Under the pieces are notes generated by a model. That model saw only the letters and a list, made by a program, of their open reading frames with translations, searched no databases and was not told the DNA's origin. The translations under genes were made by a program, and so were the position numbers. A DNA stretch of 64,000 nucleotides, taken from positions 22,052,001-22,116,000 of the forward strand of contig CP154956.1 in NCBI GenBank assembly GCA_039621445.1. The letters are read 5' to 3'. How positions within the stretch are numbered: the stretch's first letter is position 1; each line of letters begins with the position of its first letter. Below are positions 19,571 to 31,167 of the stretch, one piece after another. The DNA is from Euglena gracilis (lineage: Eukaryota > Euglenida > Euglenophyceae > Euglenales).

Positions 19571-21285
19571 TTAGTCCACCGGCCAGGTGGGCGGGCCACG
19601 GCCAGGGGGGGGGGCATGGGGAGGGGTCCAGTCGGAATTTTTTTTTCGCTCAAAAACACTTTTTTGATGTTATGAAGTGAGAAAAATGTTTTTGAGCGAA
19701 AAAAAATTTTCAAAATTTTGGTACCCTGCCTCCCGACCCCCCTTGCCTCCCAGCCGCCCTCACGGCGCCTGCAGGGGTCCCCGAATGCCCATAACTGGCC
19801 AAAAATCGCACAACCAGACCCCGGGAACCCCAAAAAACGGACAAAAGCCCCCGCCTAAACCTCATGATTGACCCCCTGGTTTGGGTCCCAACTCCTCGTG
19901 CAGCCCGATGATGCGGGCAAATTACGGTTTCGGGCCCCGAACGGGCCCGAAATGGCCAAAACTGGCAAAACTGGCCCAAAACCCCAAAACGGCCGTATCT
20001 CGGGCTAGGCGAGGAGTTGGCCAAAGCGCGCATACCGACGATCGATCGGGCGTCCCAAAGTTGTGGAATGACGTCTCATTACTTTTCCTCAGCTCCACGG
20101 CGTTTTCGAGATGTTTATAATTTTCGATTTTTTGACTCCAAAATCACCCTGCAATTTCTCCGGAAAAAAAACGGTAGACAACTTTTTTGCTCGGGCCATA
20201 TCCTCGGAATGGCGGGGAGTTACGGGCGACCGAAGGGCTCTGGAGAAACTAGGGAACCTCTCCTAACTTATAGGCTATTCACTTTGGGGGCCCGGAAATC
20301 CAATCACATCAATAATCCTCGGGGGCCATTGCCTACCTTTCCTTTCCCTCAACTTCACAGCGTTTTTGAGATATTTTGAATTTTTCGATTTTTTGACCCC
20401 AGCCCGGCAGCCCTCGAACCCCTGCAGGGGTCCCCGAATACCCAAAAAATGGCCCAAAATCGCACAACCAGACCCCGGGAACCCCAAAGAACGTTCAAAC
20501 CCCCCCCTAAACCTAATGATTGACCCCCTGGTTTGGGTCCCAACACCTCCTCTAGCCCGAGACGCAGGCAAATTACGGTTGTGGGCCCCGAACGGGCCCG
20601 AAATCGCCAAAACTGGCAAAACTGCCCGAAAACCCCAAAACGGACGTATCTCGGGCTAGGCGAACAGTTGCTCCAAACCGCGCATACCGATCGATCGGGC
20701 GTCCCAAAGTTATGCAATGAAGCCCTCTTTACTTTTCCTCAACTCCGCGGCGTTTTCGAGATTTTTTGAATTTTTCGATTTTTTGACCCCAAAATGGCCC
20801 TGCAATTTCCCCGGAAAAAAAAAACGGTAGACAACTTTTTTGCTCGGGCCATATCTCCGGACTGGCGGGGAGTTACGGGTAACCGAAGTGCTCTGGAGAA
20901 ACTGGGGAACCTCTCCTAACCTATAGGCTATTACCTTTGGGGGCGCCTTGACCTACCCAGGGGGGGGGCGGGGGGCGGGGGGGCGGGGAGGGCGGGGGGG
21001 CGGGGAGCGGGGGGTCCGACCCCCCCGTCGCCGGGGTGGTAAGCTTCGCTCTTACTCTAAAGAGATAAGAGCTCAGCGACCAGGGTGTGACGTAGAGCTG
21101 ACCTCTTTGGGAGACCACCCCGGCCTGGGCAATGGATGGGCGCCCCAAAACGGGGCGCTGGCGGGTCGAAAAACGCTCATTTTTGGCTTGAAAACACTTT
21201 TTTCGGGTGCTGGAGGTCAAAAATCATGGTTTTGGGCAAAAAAAACTTCGATTTTTTTTCTGCTTTTTGACCCAAAAATGGCTTA
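19571..21285. repeat. Composite repeat array, block 2
   Basis: Right flank of element A, then the duplication junction (~20337), then the left flank of element B. Same modules as block 1. No gene. Confidence 0.9.
21038..21081 (+). repeat. Conserved hairpin module, copy 4
   Basis: Duplicate of copy 3, but with the intact arm TAAGAGC. The one-base difference between the duplicated copies sits in the stem. Confidence 0.85.
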
Positions 21286-21288
21286 GAG

Positions 21289-21596
21289 TGTACGTCTGAT
21301 TCCCAATTCCCCTTTCCCAATTCACAAAAGCCTTCGCTTTCGCCTTGGCGCACCTACTTGGGAACTGAAAATCAGAGTAACAGAAAATCCCTTTTCCCAC
21401 TTCCCAAGAAGCAAAGCACAGAGCAATGCAGGGAGGACGGACTGGATAACCAAGTCCGGTCCGGAGAAAAGGAAAGACAAAACAGAATACCACCTGTGGA
21501 GAAAGAAGGGACACCCATTAGGAAATTCAAATAGGATATGCTTCCATCCTAACTTCCTCAACGGAAGGGGACAGAAGCATACGCCTGGTATACACA
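21289..21596 (-). repeat. LTR of element B (3' side)
   Basis: TGTACGTCTG...CCTGGTATACACA; the A-to-T-type change in the end (GGTATACA) distinguishes it from the other three LTRs. Confidence 0.85.
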
Positions 21597-22030
21597 AGTC
21601 CCAAGTCACCACCGCACATGGGGGTGTTGTCAGCCGTCATAATTTTGATCGGCTTCTTGGCTTTCACCAAGAGGGGGGTTGGTATCAACCCGAACCGAAA
21701 AAGTAGTGCAATGCGACAACCAGTGTCAATGAGAATTTTGACTTTTGCACAAAAAATTTGGATTTTGATTTCCGCTTGGACCAAAAGTTCCATGGGGGGT
21801 AAGCAAAGTGAAGGGTCTGGCGAAAATACGTTTTCTTGCCAGCTTTCCCATGAACCCTTTCCTACTTTGCACAACATTCCGAGCGGAAAGTTGGAGTGGG
21901 GGGTGTGGGACCCGAAAATTTTCTGGGTACCGACCAGAAAGGCAGATGGGCAGGGGGGGCAGTGTTGATCAGGTCCTACCTCCATCTGTTCATCAGCCCA
22001 GAGGTCCGTGCGCTCGGACCTCGGGCTCCC
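21597..22030 (-). CDS. Retropepsin of element B, after an in-frame UAG
   Basis: Same arrangement as in element A: gag ends GSDLE, TAG at 22031-22033, then the frame stays open through VKILIDTGCRIALLFR to the LTR. The linker is ~30 residues shorter than in A. RT and integrase are absent here too. Confidence 0.75.
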
Positions 22031-23170
22031 CTATTCCAGGTCCGAACCGGCCGAATAGCCGGCTATGGGCCTTTTAGAGGTGTAAACGGATTTCAACGTG
22101 AGCACCGCCATGCGGGCCTCGTCGAAATCGGTATCCCTGGTCTCATCCCCCTCCCTGCCCGAAGCTGGGGCGTCATCCTCCAAACAAGATATCTTGAAAC
22201 CGACTTTATGGCGGTTAGAGGAGTGACCCTTGTCACCGCGATTCATACCGCGATGACGTTGGCCAGGGCGGGGAGAACGAGAACGCGGACATTTGGATGA
22301 GTGGTGATCACTCGATCTGCAAAGCGAGCACCGAGATTTGTGTCGCGAATCTGGATAACGGGGGGATCGGTTTCCCGATTTCCCGTCAAACCGTCGTGGT
22401 GACCGGGTATCCCGTCGACCATGACCGGTGTATCGGGGTTTTCCCGATGAGCATCGCGAAGAAGATGATCCGCTTCGCGAACGCGATCGCGATGTCTCAC
22501 GATGAGAATCACGCTTCTTGGCCGGGGCACCGGGTGACCTACCCCGAGGGGTACCGTGTTTCCGCTCATCGTGGAACGGGATCCGGGGGCTAATGCCACC
22601 GGAACGGGGACCCGATGACTGTGAATTGCCCGATTGGCGTGAAAACGCGGAGGAACCCGAACCTCGTGATGAGGTCGAGCCTCGCGGACTCTGAATACGC
22701 TTACGCGCTTCAGGATTAGGACATTCCTGAGACATATGTCCCGATTTGTTGCACAAAAAGCACACTGAATCCGTGGCTTGGTCCGAAGAACGCGGGTATC
22801 GCGTTTTCGATCCCATGGTGGGTGAAGTGGGTGAAACCGGTGATTTTTGCAATGCGTTCACCGAACCAGCCGGTAATCCAGCGGTTGGGTGTGCGGTACA
22901 CGCGGATTGAATCTGACCAAGAAGCTGTGATAGCTTCAACTGCTTGGAAACATCATTCCAGCGTTGGTCAAGAGTCATTGCATTACCCGCCAACTCCTCA
23001 CGATGGATATCCTTGATGAGGCTAGGCGTGAAATGCATTAGAACAGCGTCAAACTGTTCGCGCATTTGCTTTTCACTGAATTCATCCACTTCAGCGGCAA
23101 GTCCTAACCATTTGGCATACCAAAGGTCAATGACTTCCACTTGCGATCGGGTGGGGCGCATTGTCGCCAC
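22031..23170 (-). CDS. Gag C-terminal segment of element B with two zinc knuckles
   Basis: 379 residues covering the end of the capsid-like region, CFLCNKSGHMSQEC, the Arg/Ser-rich stretch and CSLCRSSDHHSSKC. The start is an in-frame ATG created near a small deletion. Upstream sequence matching gag A continues in a different frame (23104-23412), so B carries a frameshift at ~23150. Confidence 0.8.
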   Translation of the reverse strand: MATMRPTRSQVEVIDLWYAKWLGLAAEVDEFSEKQMREQFDAVLMHFTPSLIKDIHREELAGNAMTLDQRWNDVSKQLKLSQLLGQIQSACTAHPTAGLPAGSVNALQKSPVSPTSPTMGSKTRYPRSSDQATDSVCFLCNKSGHMSQECPNPEARKRIQSPRGSTSSRGSGSSAFSRQSGNSQSSGPRSGGISPRIPFHDERKHGTPRGRSPGAPAKKRDSHRETSRSRSRSGSSSSRCSSGKPRYTGHGRRDTRSPRRFDGKSGNRSPRYPDSRHKSRCSLCRSSDHHSSKCPRSRSPRPGQRHRGMNRGDKGHSSNRHKVGFKISCLEDDAPASGREGDETRDTDFDEARMAVLTLKSVYTSKRPIAGYSAGSDLE

Positions 23171-23722
23171 TTGGTCTCTAGGGTAATCCTAGCGACCAAA
23201 CTTGAACTGGTGGAAGCGTATTGCTCCACCAGGTCTTCAAAGGAAACGCGGTAGCGAATAACGAGTTGTCGCGCGCGCTCCTTCTCATCCCTTGGGAGGC
23301 AATCGATGAACTCCATCTTGATTCCCTCCGGGTTTGTGTCCTGGGTTGGCCCTTTCAATGCCCAGTAGTTACTCCCAGTCCCGGAAAAACTGTCTCCATG
23401 TGGTTGGATCACCGTCCCATTGGGGTTTCACCTTATTCGCGATTGCGATGGTGCCCTTGAAGTCTTTCTGAAATACGTGTTGGCCCTCGGTGGTATTCCG
23501 TGGATTCGGGCCCGGGTACGCTCGAGCACCAAGCGTATCCTTTCCGGATTCTTGTCGGAATCGCGAAATTTCTGGTGAAGGTGAATCCTGGTACCGGAAA
23601 TCCGGTCGCAAACCCTGTTGGTCACCCGTAATACGGGGACTCTCCGGTGTGGGGGTATGTCGCGCATGCAACATGTGACCCACTCCCGGTGTACGGGTTT
23701 GGCTCATTCCACACACAAGCAT
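23104..23722 (-). pseudogene. Gag B capsid-region fragments in two shifted frames
   Basis: ORFs at 23104-23412 and 23369-23722 together restore the part of gag A between its residues ~170 and ~390 (LVCGMSQTRTPGVGHML... and YWALKGPTQDTNPEG...). A one-base insertion at ~23370 (AGTAGTTACTCC versus AGTAGTACTCC in A) separates the two. Confidence 0.7.
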
Positions 23723-26007
23723 GGAATGATGGATTTCTTGGTGGGACTTGGCGGAATCGCTGTGTTTTCCGAAAATTTGGTTCCCGTAATGGGAAATTCA
23801 TCCGAAAACTGGGTTTGGGTTGTGGACAAGGCCAATGGTGGCACAATTCGCGGAAGTATTTGCGGCCAACTCCAACTCGTTGAGCATTTGGAGCAAAGTG
23901 TGCATGACTTGTCTGTGGGTTTGGATAATGTGTCCAACCAACAGCGGGTTTCACACCGCAATTCGGCAGTATGCATTGCCGAATATGCACCAAATGCTCC
24001 AGATTCGCGTTCCCACAACCCGAATCTGGGTACACATGCACCACCACCACCCGTGTCCCGAGTGTCACAATCCGCGCTTCCGCGAATACGCTTGCGGTAA
24101 CGGGAAAAGTCATCCAAGTGCGGAATCCTTTCGGAAATTCCGGTAACATCTTGGACAAGTTTCCCGTGAGACTTATCCAATAATTGGAGTTGTCCCATTA
24201 ATGCTTTTACAGCATTTGAGAGAATCTGCAAAGGTGATGCCACCTTGGTTGGTGTGGTGGTGGGTGCAACTGGAGCAGGGTTATCCGACAACGCGGTTGT
24301 GGTACCCACGTGCAAATTTCCGGGTTGTGGCTTATCCAAAAACGCGGAAATTCGCTCATCCAACCTGGTAATCTCACTTTGCGTGGATCGGGCATTCCGA
24401 TTCACCGATTCCTCAAGCCGTAATAGGCTGTTGCAGAAATCTTGCAAGGTTTCCTGATTGTTAGTGAGCATTTTGTCATAAAATGCCTTGAAATCAGGGT
24501 TCTCGGTAATCCGAGAACTGGAACCTGCAGGTAGAGACTGCATTTCCGTTACTTTGGTAGATACCGATGCATACCGGGTCTGGAGTTCCCCAATAGCAGT
24601 CTGAATACCGCTAATGTCCGGAACTCGGTGGGAAAGTGCGGAACAGCTTTGTTGCAAACCCGCAATGGCCGAGTTAATCCCGCCAATGTCGGGTTGCAGC
24701 TGCAACTGCAGGGAATCCTGCCGTTGTGCGATTTCCACCACTTTCGCGCTCAGATTGGATAATCCAACCTGATTCGCGTCACAATAGCAGGTTTTCTGCT
24801 CCAAACGGGAAAGTCGCTCCTCCAACTGCCGCACATACGTGTGTGGAGCAAAATTCTCGTTGGCTTGTGACTGGAATTGCCGAAACTTTTCCGTTTCATC
24901 GCACAACTGCATAATGCGGTGTTGCGATTCATGGAAAGTTGCGGACAATGTGGTGAAATGGTCCAAAGACACAAATTCACCACTGCTGGATGTTGCAGAC
25001 GAGGAATCTCGTGCATGCAACTGTTGTTGCAAATGCAACAACGCAGATGAACAGGACTCCATTTGTCCCGATAACTGTTGTAGTGAGTCATGTAAGTGCA
25101 GAAACTTGGAGTCATTCCGCGTTTCCGCCTCATGCATGCATTCACTAATTTGCCGGAAGTTTTGCCGGAGTTGTTGGCACATTTTGTCAAAGGTTTCCCG
25201 AAAGTTTGCAAGGTCAATACCCGCACTTTCGAAATTCCTCTGGCAATATTTGCCCACATCCTGCAAATAATTCCAGCAATATTCCAGCTTGGTGAAGACA
25301 TGTTTTTGGTTGTCCTCATCAAACGGGAGCACTTTGTTCAGTGCGGTTGCACAATCTGCAACGCATTGTTGCACATGGTTGAACTGCTTCACAAGGGGGT
25401 GATCCCCTGGAAGCCGAGCAACGATATCCTGCACATCCTCAGCAGTGAGGAGCTCCCCAGTGCCCTTCCCATAGCCATCCATGGGTTGGGACGTACCGGA
25501 GAATTCCGGTACCACTAGGCGAGTCTCCGGTTGCCAAGGTAATGCGGGATAGCACCCAAGATCGGGTGGTGGTGGCAAAGCTCTGTAAGGGCTTGCCGGT
25601 GGAAGCACGGGTGGTGGTTGAAAGAAACACGGGGTTTCTAGCCCACCATCACCAGAGAAACCCGGTGGCGGAATCACCACGGGTCTCTCCGGTGTGCGCA
25701 GCTGCACCAATGCCGCAGGCAGATGCGAATACCCCCGTTGTGGCAAGGTGAGTGCGGAAGAGGCCGCATTAGCCTCTGAAGCCAATGATGTGGAGGGCTC
25801 ATCGCCGACCACTGTCAATGATGACAGATGTTGCAATCTTGACAATTGAGCCAATTGTGCCTCATCGGCGTGGGAACTGGAAGCACTTTCACATAAAAGC
25901 TTCCAATCCCCAGTATCTTGGTCAATGTCTTGCAATGTTGCCTCTAATAAGGCATAGTTGAATTGATGGTTGGTTGGGGCCTGTGCTTTGCATCTTTCTG
26001 GTGACAA
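23704..26007 (-). CDS. Gag N-terminal and middle region of element B
   Basis: 767 codons from ATG at 26007, the longest intact gag stretch of the two copies. Pro-rich N-terminus (QLRTPERPVVIPPPGFSGDG), then a Gln/Ser/His-rich coiled-coil region to about residue 590. Near 24090 element B carries ~20 extra bases relative to A, after which the reading leaves the A frame and ends at 23704. It helps define the ancestral Gag: N-terminus as in B, C-terminus as in A. Confidence 0.75.
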   Translation of the reverse strand: MSPERCKAQAPTNHQFNYALLEATLQDIDQDTGDWKLLCESASSSHADEAQLAQLSRLQHLSSLTVVGDEPSTSLASEANAASSALTLPQRGYSHLPAALVQLRTPERPVVIPPPGFSGDGGLETPCFFQPPPVLPPASPYRALPPPPDLGCYPALPWQPETRLVVPEFSGTSQPMDGYGKGTGELLTAEDVQDIVARLPGDHPLVKQFNHVQQCVADCATALNKVLPFDEDNQKHVFTKLEYCWNYLQDVGKYCQRNFESAGIDLANFRETFDKMCQQLRQNFRQISECMHEAETRNDSKFLHLHDSLQQLSGQMESCSSALLHLQQQLHARDSSSATSSSGEFVSLDHFTTLSATFHESQHRIMQLCDETEKFRQFQSQANENFAPHTYVRQLEERLSRLEQKTCYCDANQVGLSNLSAKVVEIAQRQDSLQLQLQPDIGGINSAIAGLQQSCSALSHRVPDISGIQTAIGELQTRYASVSTKVTEMQSLPAGSSSRITENPDFKAFYDKMLTNNQETLQDFCNSLLRLEESVNRNARSTQSEITRLDERISAFLDKPQPGNLHVGTTTALSDNPAPVAPTTTPTKVASPLQILSNAVKALMGQLQLLDKSHGKLVQDVTGISERIPHLDDFSRYRKRIRGSADCDTRDTGGGGACVPRFGLWERESGAFGAYSAMHTAELRCETRCWLDTLSKPTDKSCTLCSKCSTSWSWPQILPRIVPPLALSTTQTQFSDEFPITGTKFSENTAIPPSPTKKSIIPCLCVE

Positions 26008-26274
26008 AAGCAGCTAAAACCCACAAAACTAAGCAGTTGTGCTGGCACCAGAGTGGCTGTAACGGGTAATACCGTACAGAGCCTCCCGGAGCCTGCTCGT
26101 CTGCTTAGACGTTGACTAGAAGCCGGGAGCTGACACTGCGACCGTGTAATAACGGTGCAGGGGCTCTCCGCTGCCAGTCAGCGTAGGATCGAACCAATCT
26201 GCTAACAAGTGTAATACTTGATAGCGTTCCTGTTTGTGAAGTGTGTATAGGATCGTAACCAATCTGCTTTTAGG
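26008..26274 (-). other. 5' leader of element B
   Basis: Counterpart of 18996-19277, with the same pair of AGCAGATTGGTT blocks and few substitutions. No ORF. Confidence 0.45.
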
Positions 26275-26580
26275 TGTACGTCTGATTCCCAATTCCCCTT
26301 TCCTAATTCCCAAAAGCCTTCGCTTTCGCCTTGGCGCACCTACTTGGGAACTGAAAATCAGAGAAACATAAAATACTTTTCCCACTTCCCAAGAAGCAAA
26401 GCACAGAGCAATGCAGGGAGGACGGACTGGATAACCAAGTCCGGTCCGGAGAAAAGGAAAGACAAAACAGAATACCACCTGTGGAGAGAGAAGGGGCACC
26501 CATTTGGACATCCTAATAGGATCTGCTTCCATCCTAACTTCCTCAACGGAAGGGGACAGAAGCATACGCCTGGTACACAC
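26275..26580 (-). repeat. LTR of element B (5' side)
   Basis: Full-length form without the deletion seen in the 5' LTR of A. Followed by CTTAGTCCACCGG, the same target context as element A, as expected if the insertion predates the duplication. Confidence 0.85.
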
Positions 26581-27388
26581 ACTTAGTCCACCGGCCAGGT
26601 GGAGGGGGCGCGGCGAGGCGGGGGGGCATGGGGGGGGGTCCAGTCGGAATTTTTTTTTCGCTCAAAAACACTTTTTTGATGTTATGAAGTGAGAAAAATT
26701 GTTTTTGAGCGAAAAAAAATTTTCAAAATTTTGGTACCCTGCCTCCCGACCCCCCTTGCCTCCCAGCCGCCCTCACGGCGCCTGCAGGGGTCCCCGAATG
26801 CCCATAACTGGCCAAAAATCGCACAACCAGACCCCGGGAACCCCAAAAAACGGACAAAAGCCCCCGCCTAAACCTCATGATTGACCCCCTGGTTTGGGTC
26901 CCAACTCCTCGTGCAGCCCGATGATGCGGGCAAATTACGGTTTCGGGCCCCGAACGGGCCCGAAATGGCCAAAACTGGCAAAACTGGCCCAAAACCCCAA
27001 AACGGCCGTATCTCGGGCTAGGCGAGGAGTTGGCCCAAAGCGCGCATACCGACGATCGATCGGGCGTCCCAAAGTTGTGGAATGACGTCCTCATTACTTT
27101 TCCTCAGCTCCACGGCGTTTTAGAATTTTTCGATTTTTTGACCCCAAAATCACCCTGCAATTTCTCCGGAAAAAAAACGGTAGACAACTTTTTTGCTCAG
27201 GCCATATCCTCGGAATGGCGGGGAGTTACGGGCGACCGAAGGGCTCTGGAGAAACTAGGGAACCTCTCCTTACTTATAGGCTATTCACTTTGGGGGCCCG
27301 GAAATCCAATCACATCGATAATCCTCGGGGGCCATTGCCTACCCAGGGGGGGGGGCGGCGGGGGGTCGGACCCCCCCGTCGCCGGGGT

Positions 27389-27409
27389 GGTAAGCTTCGC
27401 TCTTACTCT
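27389..27409 (+). repeat. Conserved hairpin module, copy 5, truncated
   Basis: Only GGTAAGCTTCGCTCTTACTC remains. It is cut at the left edge of the inverted segment. Confidence 0.75.
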
Positions 27410-28328
27410 CCGCCAAGCCCGAGGTATGGCCGTTGTGGGGTTTTGGGTCAGTTTTGGCCGTTTCGGGCCTGTTTGGGCCCGAAACCGTAAATTGGCCGTA
27501 TCTCGGGATGGACGAGGAGTTGGGACCCAAACCAGGGGTCAGTCGTTAGGTTTGGGGGGGGGGGGTTGGCCGGTTTTGGGGGATTCCGGGGCTTGGTTGT
27601 ACGATTTTGGGCCAGTTTTTGGTATTCGGGGACCCCTGCGGCGGGTCCGAGGGTGGCAGGGCGAGGGGGGGGGGGGGCGGGTGGCAGGTCGGGACCCAAA
27701 ATTCTGAAAAAAATTTTTTCGCTCAAAAACACTTTTTTTCACTTCAGAACATCAAAAAAAGTGTTTTTGGGCAAAAAAAAGTTTTCCGGCCCGCCCCCCC
27801 CATCCCCCCCCCCCGTGGCTGTAGCCCCCCCCCTGGCCGGTGGACTTAGCCATTTTTGGGTCAAAAAGTCGAAAAAATTCAAAAAAAACTTTTTGCCCAA
27901 AACCATGATTTTTGACCTCCCGCACCCGAAAAAAGCGTTTTCGATCCAAAAATGAGCGTTTTTCAACCCGCCAGCGCCCCGTTTTGGGCAGCCAACCCAT
28001 TGACTTTGGGGCAAAACCAGACGAAAAAAGGTGAAAAAAATCGAAAACATTTTTTTGCCCGAAACGATGTTTTTGGGCCTCCCAGACCCAGAAAAGCTGT
28101 TTTCGAGCCAAAAATGAGCGTTTTTCGACCCGCCAGCACCCCGTTTTGGGCCGCCAACCCATTGACTTTGGGTCAAAACCGGGTCAAAAAAGTCGAAAAT
28201 CGAAAAAAATTTTAGGCCCGAAACAATGTTTTTTGGCCCCCCGGATCCTGTTTTTCAGCCGAAAATGAGCGTTTTTCGCGGGCCGGGCCGGGGTATTTTC
28301 CCAAAGAGCTGAGCTCTACGTCACACCC

Positions 28329-28566
28329 CGTCGTTGTGGGTGTGAGATTTACATCAAATAAATTTCTGATTTCGAACTTGCACGCAAGATGAGTGGTGTT
28401 GGCGGTGGCAGTATTGGTAGTGTGGTGCTTGGTCAGATCATACGTTTCAGTGGTTAGAGCACATGTCGCCAAAATCCACGCGGAAAAAAAGCAACAACCA
28501 ATGCCAATGGAACAGCAAAAATGCACGGTAAATGGTCGTTCTAATTTCATGCAACACAAATACCTC
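28329..28566. other. Unique 238-bp spacer between oppositely oriented array segments
   Basis: Sequence with no match to the modules (TTTACATCAAATAAATTTCTG...). ORFs cross it on both strands without family features. It separates reverse-oriented module sequence on the left from forward-oriented on the right. Confidence 0.6.
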
Positions 28567-30016
28567 GGCTCAGAACATTTTTTTCGTGTCTGGGAGGGCA
28601 AAAGACATGGCTTTGGCCAAAGCCTGTACCGACCCGGCCGGCAGCTCGGCGGCCCGGTCCGGGCATGGGACGGGGGGTTGAAAAACGCTCATTTTCGGTT
28701 CGTTTTCGATTTTTGGCGGCCAAAAATCGGGGCGATGGCGGGGCGAAAAACGCTCGTTTTCGGCTCAAAAAGCAGGTTTTCTGGGTTCGGGGGGCCAAAA
28801 AACATCGTTTTGGGCAAAAAAAAATTTCGATTTTTTTCGACTTTTTTGACCTGGGTTTGACCCAAAGTCAACAGGTTGGCGGCCCAAAACGGGGCGCTGG
28901 CGGGTCGAAAAACGCTCGTTTTCGGCTCAAACGCAGGTTCTCTGGGTCCGGGAGGCCAAAAAACATGGTTTCGGGGCAAAAAAAATTTCGATTTTTTCGA
29001 CTTTTTTTTGACCCGTGTTTGACACAAAGTCAATGGGTTGGCGGCCCAAAACGGGGCTTTGGCGGGTCGAAAAACGTTCATTTTTGGCTCGAAAACACTT
29101 TTTTCGAATCCGGGAGGTCAAAATTCATGGCTTTTGGCAAAAAAAATTTCGATTTTTTGGACTTTTTGACCCAAAAATGGCCAAGTGCACCGGCCAGGGG
29201 GGCGGGCCACAGCCAGGGGGGGGGGCATGGGGGGGTCCAGGTCGGAATTGTTTCGCTCAAAAACACCTTTTTTGATGTTCTGAAGTGAAAAAAATTGTTT
29301 CTGAGCGAAAAAAAATTTTCAAAATTTTGGTACCCGGCCTGCCTCCCGACCCCCCTTGCCTCCCAGCCGCCCTCACGGCGCCTGCAGGGGTCCCCGAATA
29401 CCCAAAAAATGGCCCAAAATCGCACAACCAGACCCCGGGAACCCCATAAAACGGACAAAACCCCCCGCCTAAGCCAAATGACTGACCCCCTGGTTTGGTT
29501 CCCAACTCCTCGTCTGGCCCGAGATACGGCCCATTTACGGTTTCGGGACCCGAACGGGCCCGAAAAGGCAAAACCTGGCAAAACTGGCCCAAAACCACAA
29601 AAAAAGGCCATACCTCGGCCTAGGCGAGGAGTTGGCCCAAACTGTGCACACCGGTCGATCGGGCGTCCCAAAGTTGTGGAATGACGTCCGCTTTACTTTT
29701 CCTCAACTCCGCAGCGTTTTCGAGATACTTTGAATTTTTTCTACTTTTTTGTCCCCAAAATGACCCTGAAATTTCCCCGGAAAAAAAAACGGTGGACAAC
29801 TTTTTTTGCTCCGGCCATATCTCCGGACTGGCAGGGAGTTGCGGGTAACCCAACGGCTCTGGAGAAACTAGGGATCGTCAACTAACCTATAGGCCATTAA
29901 CTTAGGGGGTCAGGAAATCCAGTCACATCGATAATCGTCGGGTGCCCGGACATACCCGGGTGGGGGGGGGGGTGGGGGGGGGGGGGGCGGGGGGGTCGGA
30001 CCCCCCCCTCTGTGGT

Positions 30017-30060
30017 GGTAAGCTTCGCTCTTACTCTAATGAGATAAGAGCTCAGCGACC
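30017..30060 (+). repeat. Conserved hairpin module, copy 6
   Basis: CTCTAATGAGA in the loop region; both GTAAG/CTTAC and GCTCTTA/TAAGAGC arms are intact. Confidence 0.85.
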
Positions 30061-31123
30061 AGGGTGTGACGTAGAGCTGAGCTCTTTGGGAGACCACCCC
30101 GGCCCGGCCCGGGAAAAACACTCATTTTCAGCTCAAAAACAGTTTTGCCAAAAAACGTCGTTTTGGGCAATTTTTTTTCGATTTTTTTTCGATTTTTTTG
30201 GCCCAGTTTTGACACAAAGTCCATGGTGAGTTGGCGGCCAAAACGGGGCGCTGGAGGGTCGAAAAACGCTCATTTTTGGTTCGAAAACACTTTTTTCGGA
30301 TCCGGGAGGTGAAAAATCATGGTTTTGGGCAGATATTTTTTGATTTTTTTCGATTTCTTGACCCAAAAATGGCTGAGTCCACCGGCCAGGGGCCAGCTGG
30401 GGGGGGGGGGCGGGGGGGGTGCATGCTGGAAATTTTTTTCGCTCAAACTCACTTTTTTTGATGTTCTGAAATGAAAAAAAGTGTTTTTGAGGGAAAAATT
30501 TTTTCGAAGTCGAACAACCCGGGCCCGGGAACCCCAAAAAACAGTCAAACCACCCCGCTAAACCTAATGATTGACCTCCTGGTTTGCCCAACTCCTCGTC
30601 TAGCTCCAGATATGGCCAATTTACAGTTTTGGGCCCCGACCGGGCCCGAAATGGCCAAAACTGGCAAAATTGGCCAAAAACCCCAAAACGGCCGTGTCTC
30701 GGGCTAGGCGGGGAGTTGGCCCAAACCGCGCATACCGATCGATCGGGCGTCCCAAAGTTGTGGAATGACGTACTGTTTAATTTTTCTCAAATCCACAGCG
30801 TTTTCGAGGTATTTTTAATTTTTCCATTTTTGACCCCAAAATCACCCTGCAATTTCCCCGGGAAAAAAAAACGGTAGACAACTTTTTTGCTCGGGCTATA
30901 TCTCCGGACTGGCGGGGAGTTGCAGGTAACACAAGTGCTCTGGATAAACTAGGGACCCTCTCCTAACCTATAGGCTATTCACTTTGGGGGCCCGGAAATC
31001 CATTCACATCGATAATCCTCGGGGGCCATTGCCTACCCAGGGGGGGGGGGGGGGGGGGGGGGCGCGGGGGGCAGGGGGGGCGGGGGGGTGGGTCGGGGGG
31101 TCGGACCTCCCCGTCGCCGGGGT

Positions 31124-31167
31124 GGTAAGCTTCGCTCTTACTCTAAAGAGATAAGAGCTCAGCGACC
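31124..31167 (+). repeat. Conserved hairpin module, copy 7
   Basis: Consensus form; preceded by a G-rich run from 31040 and CCCGTCGCCGGGG. Confidence 0.85.

Larger units (their letters stand above)
13334..20337. repeat. 7.0-kb tandem segmental duplication, unit 1
   Basis: Starts at CTTTCCTTTCCCTCAACTTC and is colinear with 20338-27350, with few mismatches and small indels throughout. It includes array DNA, the whole LTR element A and more array DNA. The junction at ~20337 joins CATTGCCTACC to the unit start. Confidence 0.9.
20338..27350. repeat. 7.0-kb tandem segmental duplication, unit 2
   Basis: Direct repeat of 13334-20337, including LTR element B at the equivalent position. It ends where unit 1 was cut, at CATTGCCTACC; beyond that, sequence that unit 1 lacks continues (poly(G) and hairpin). 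Confidence 0.9.
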
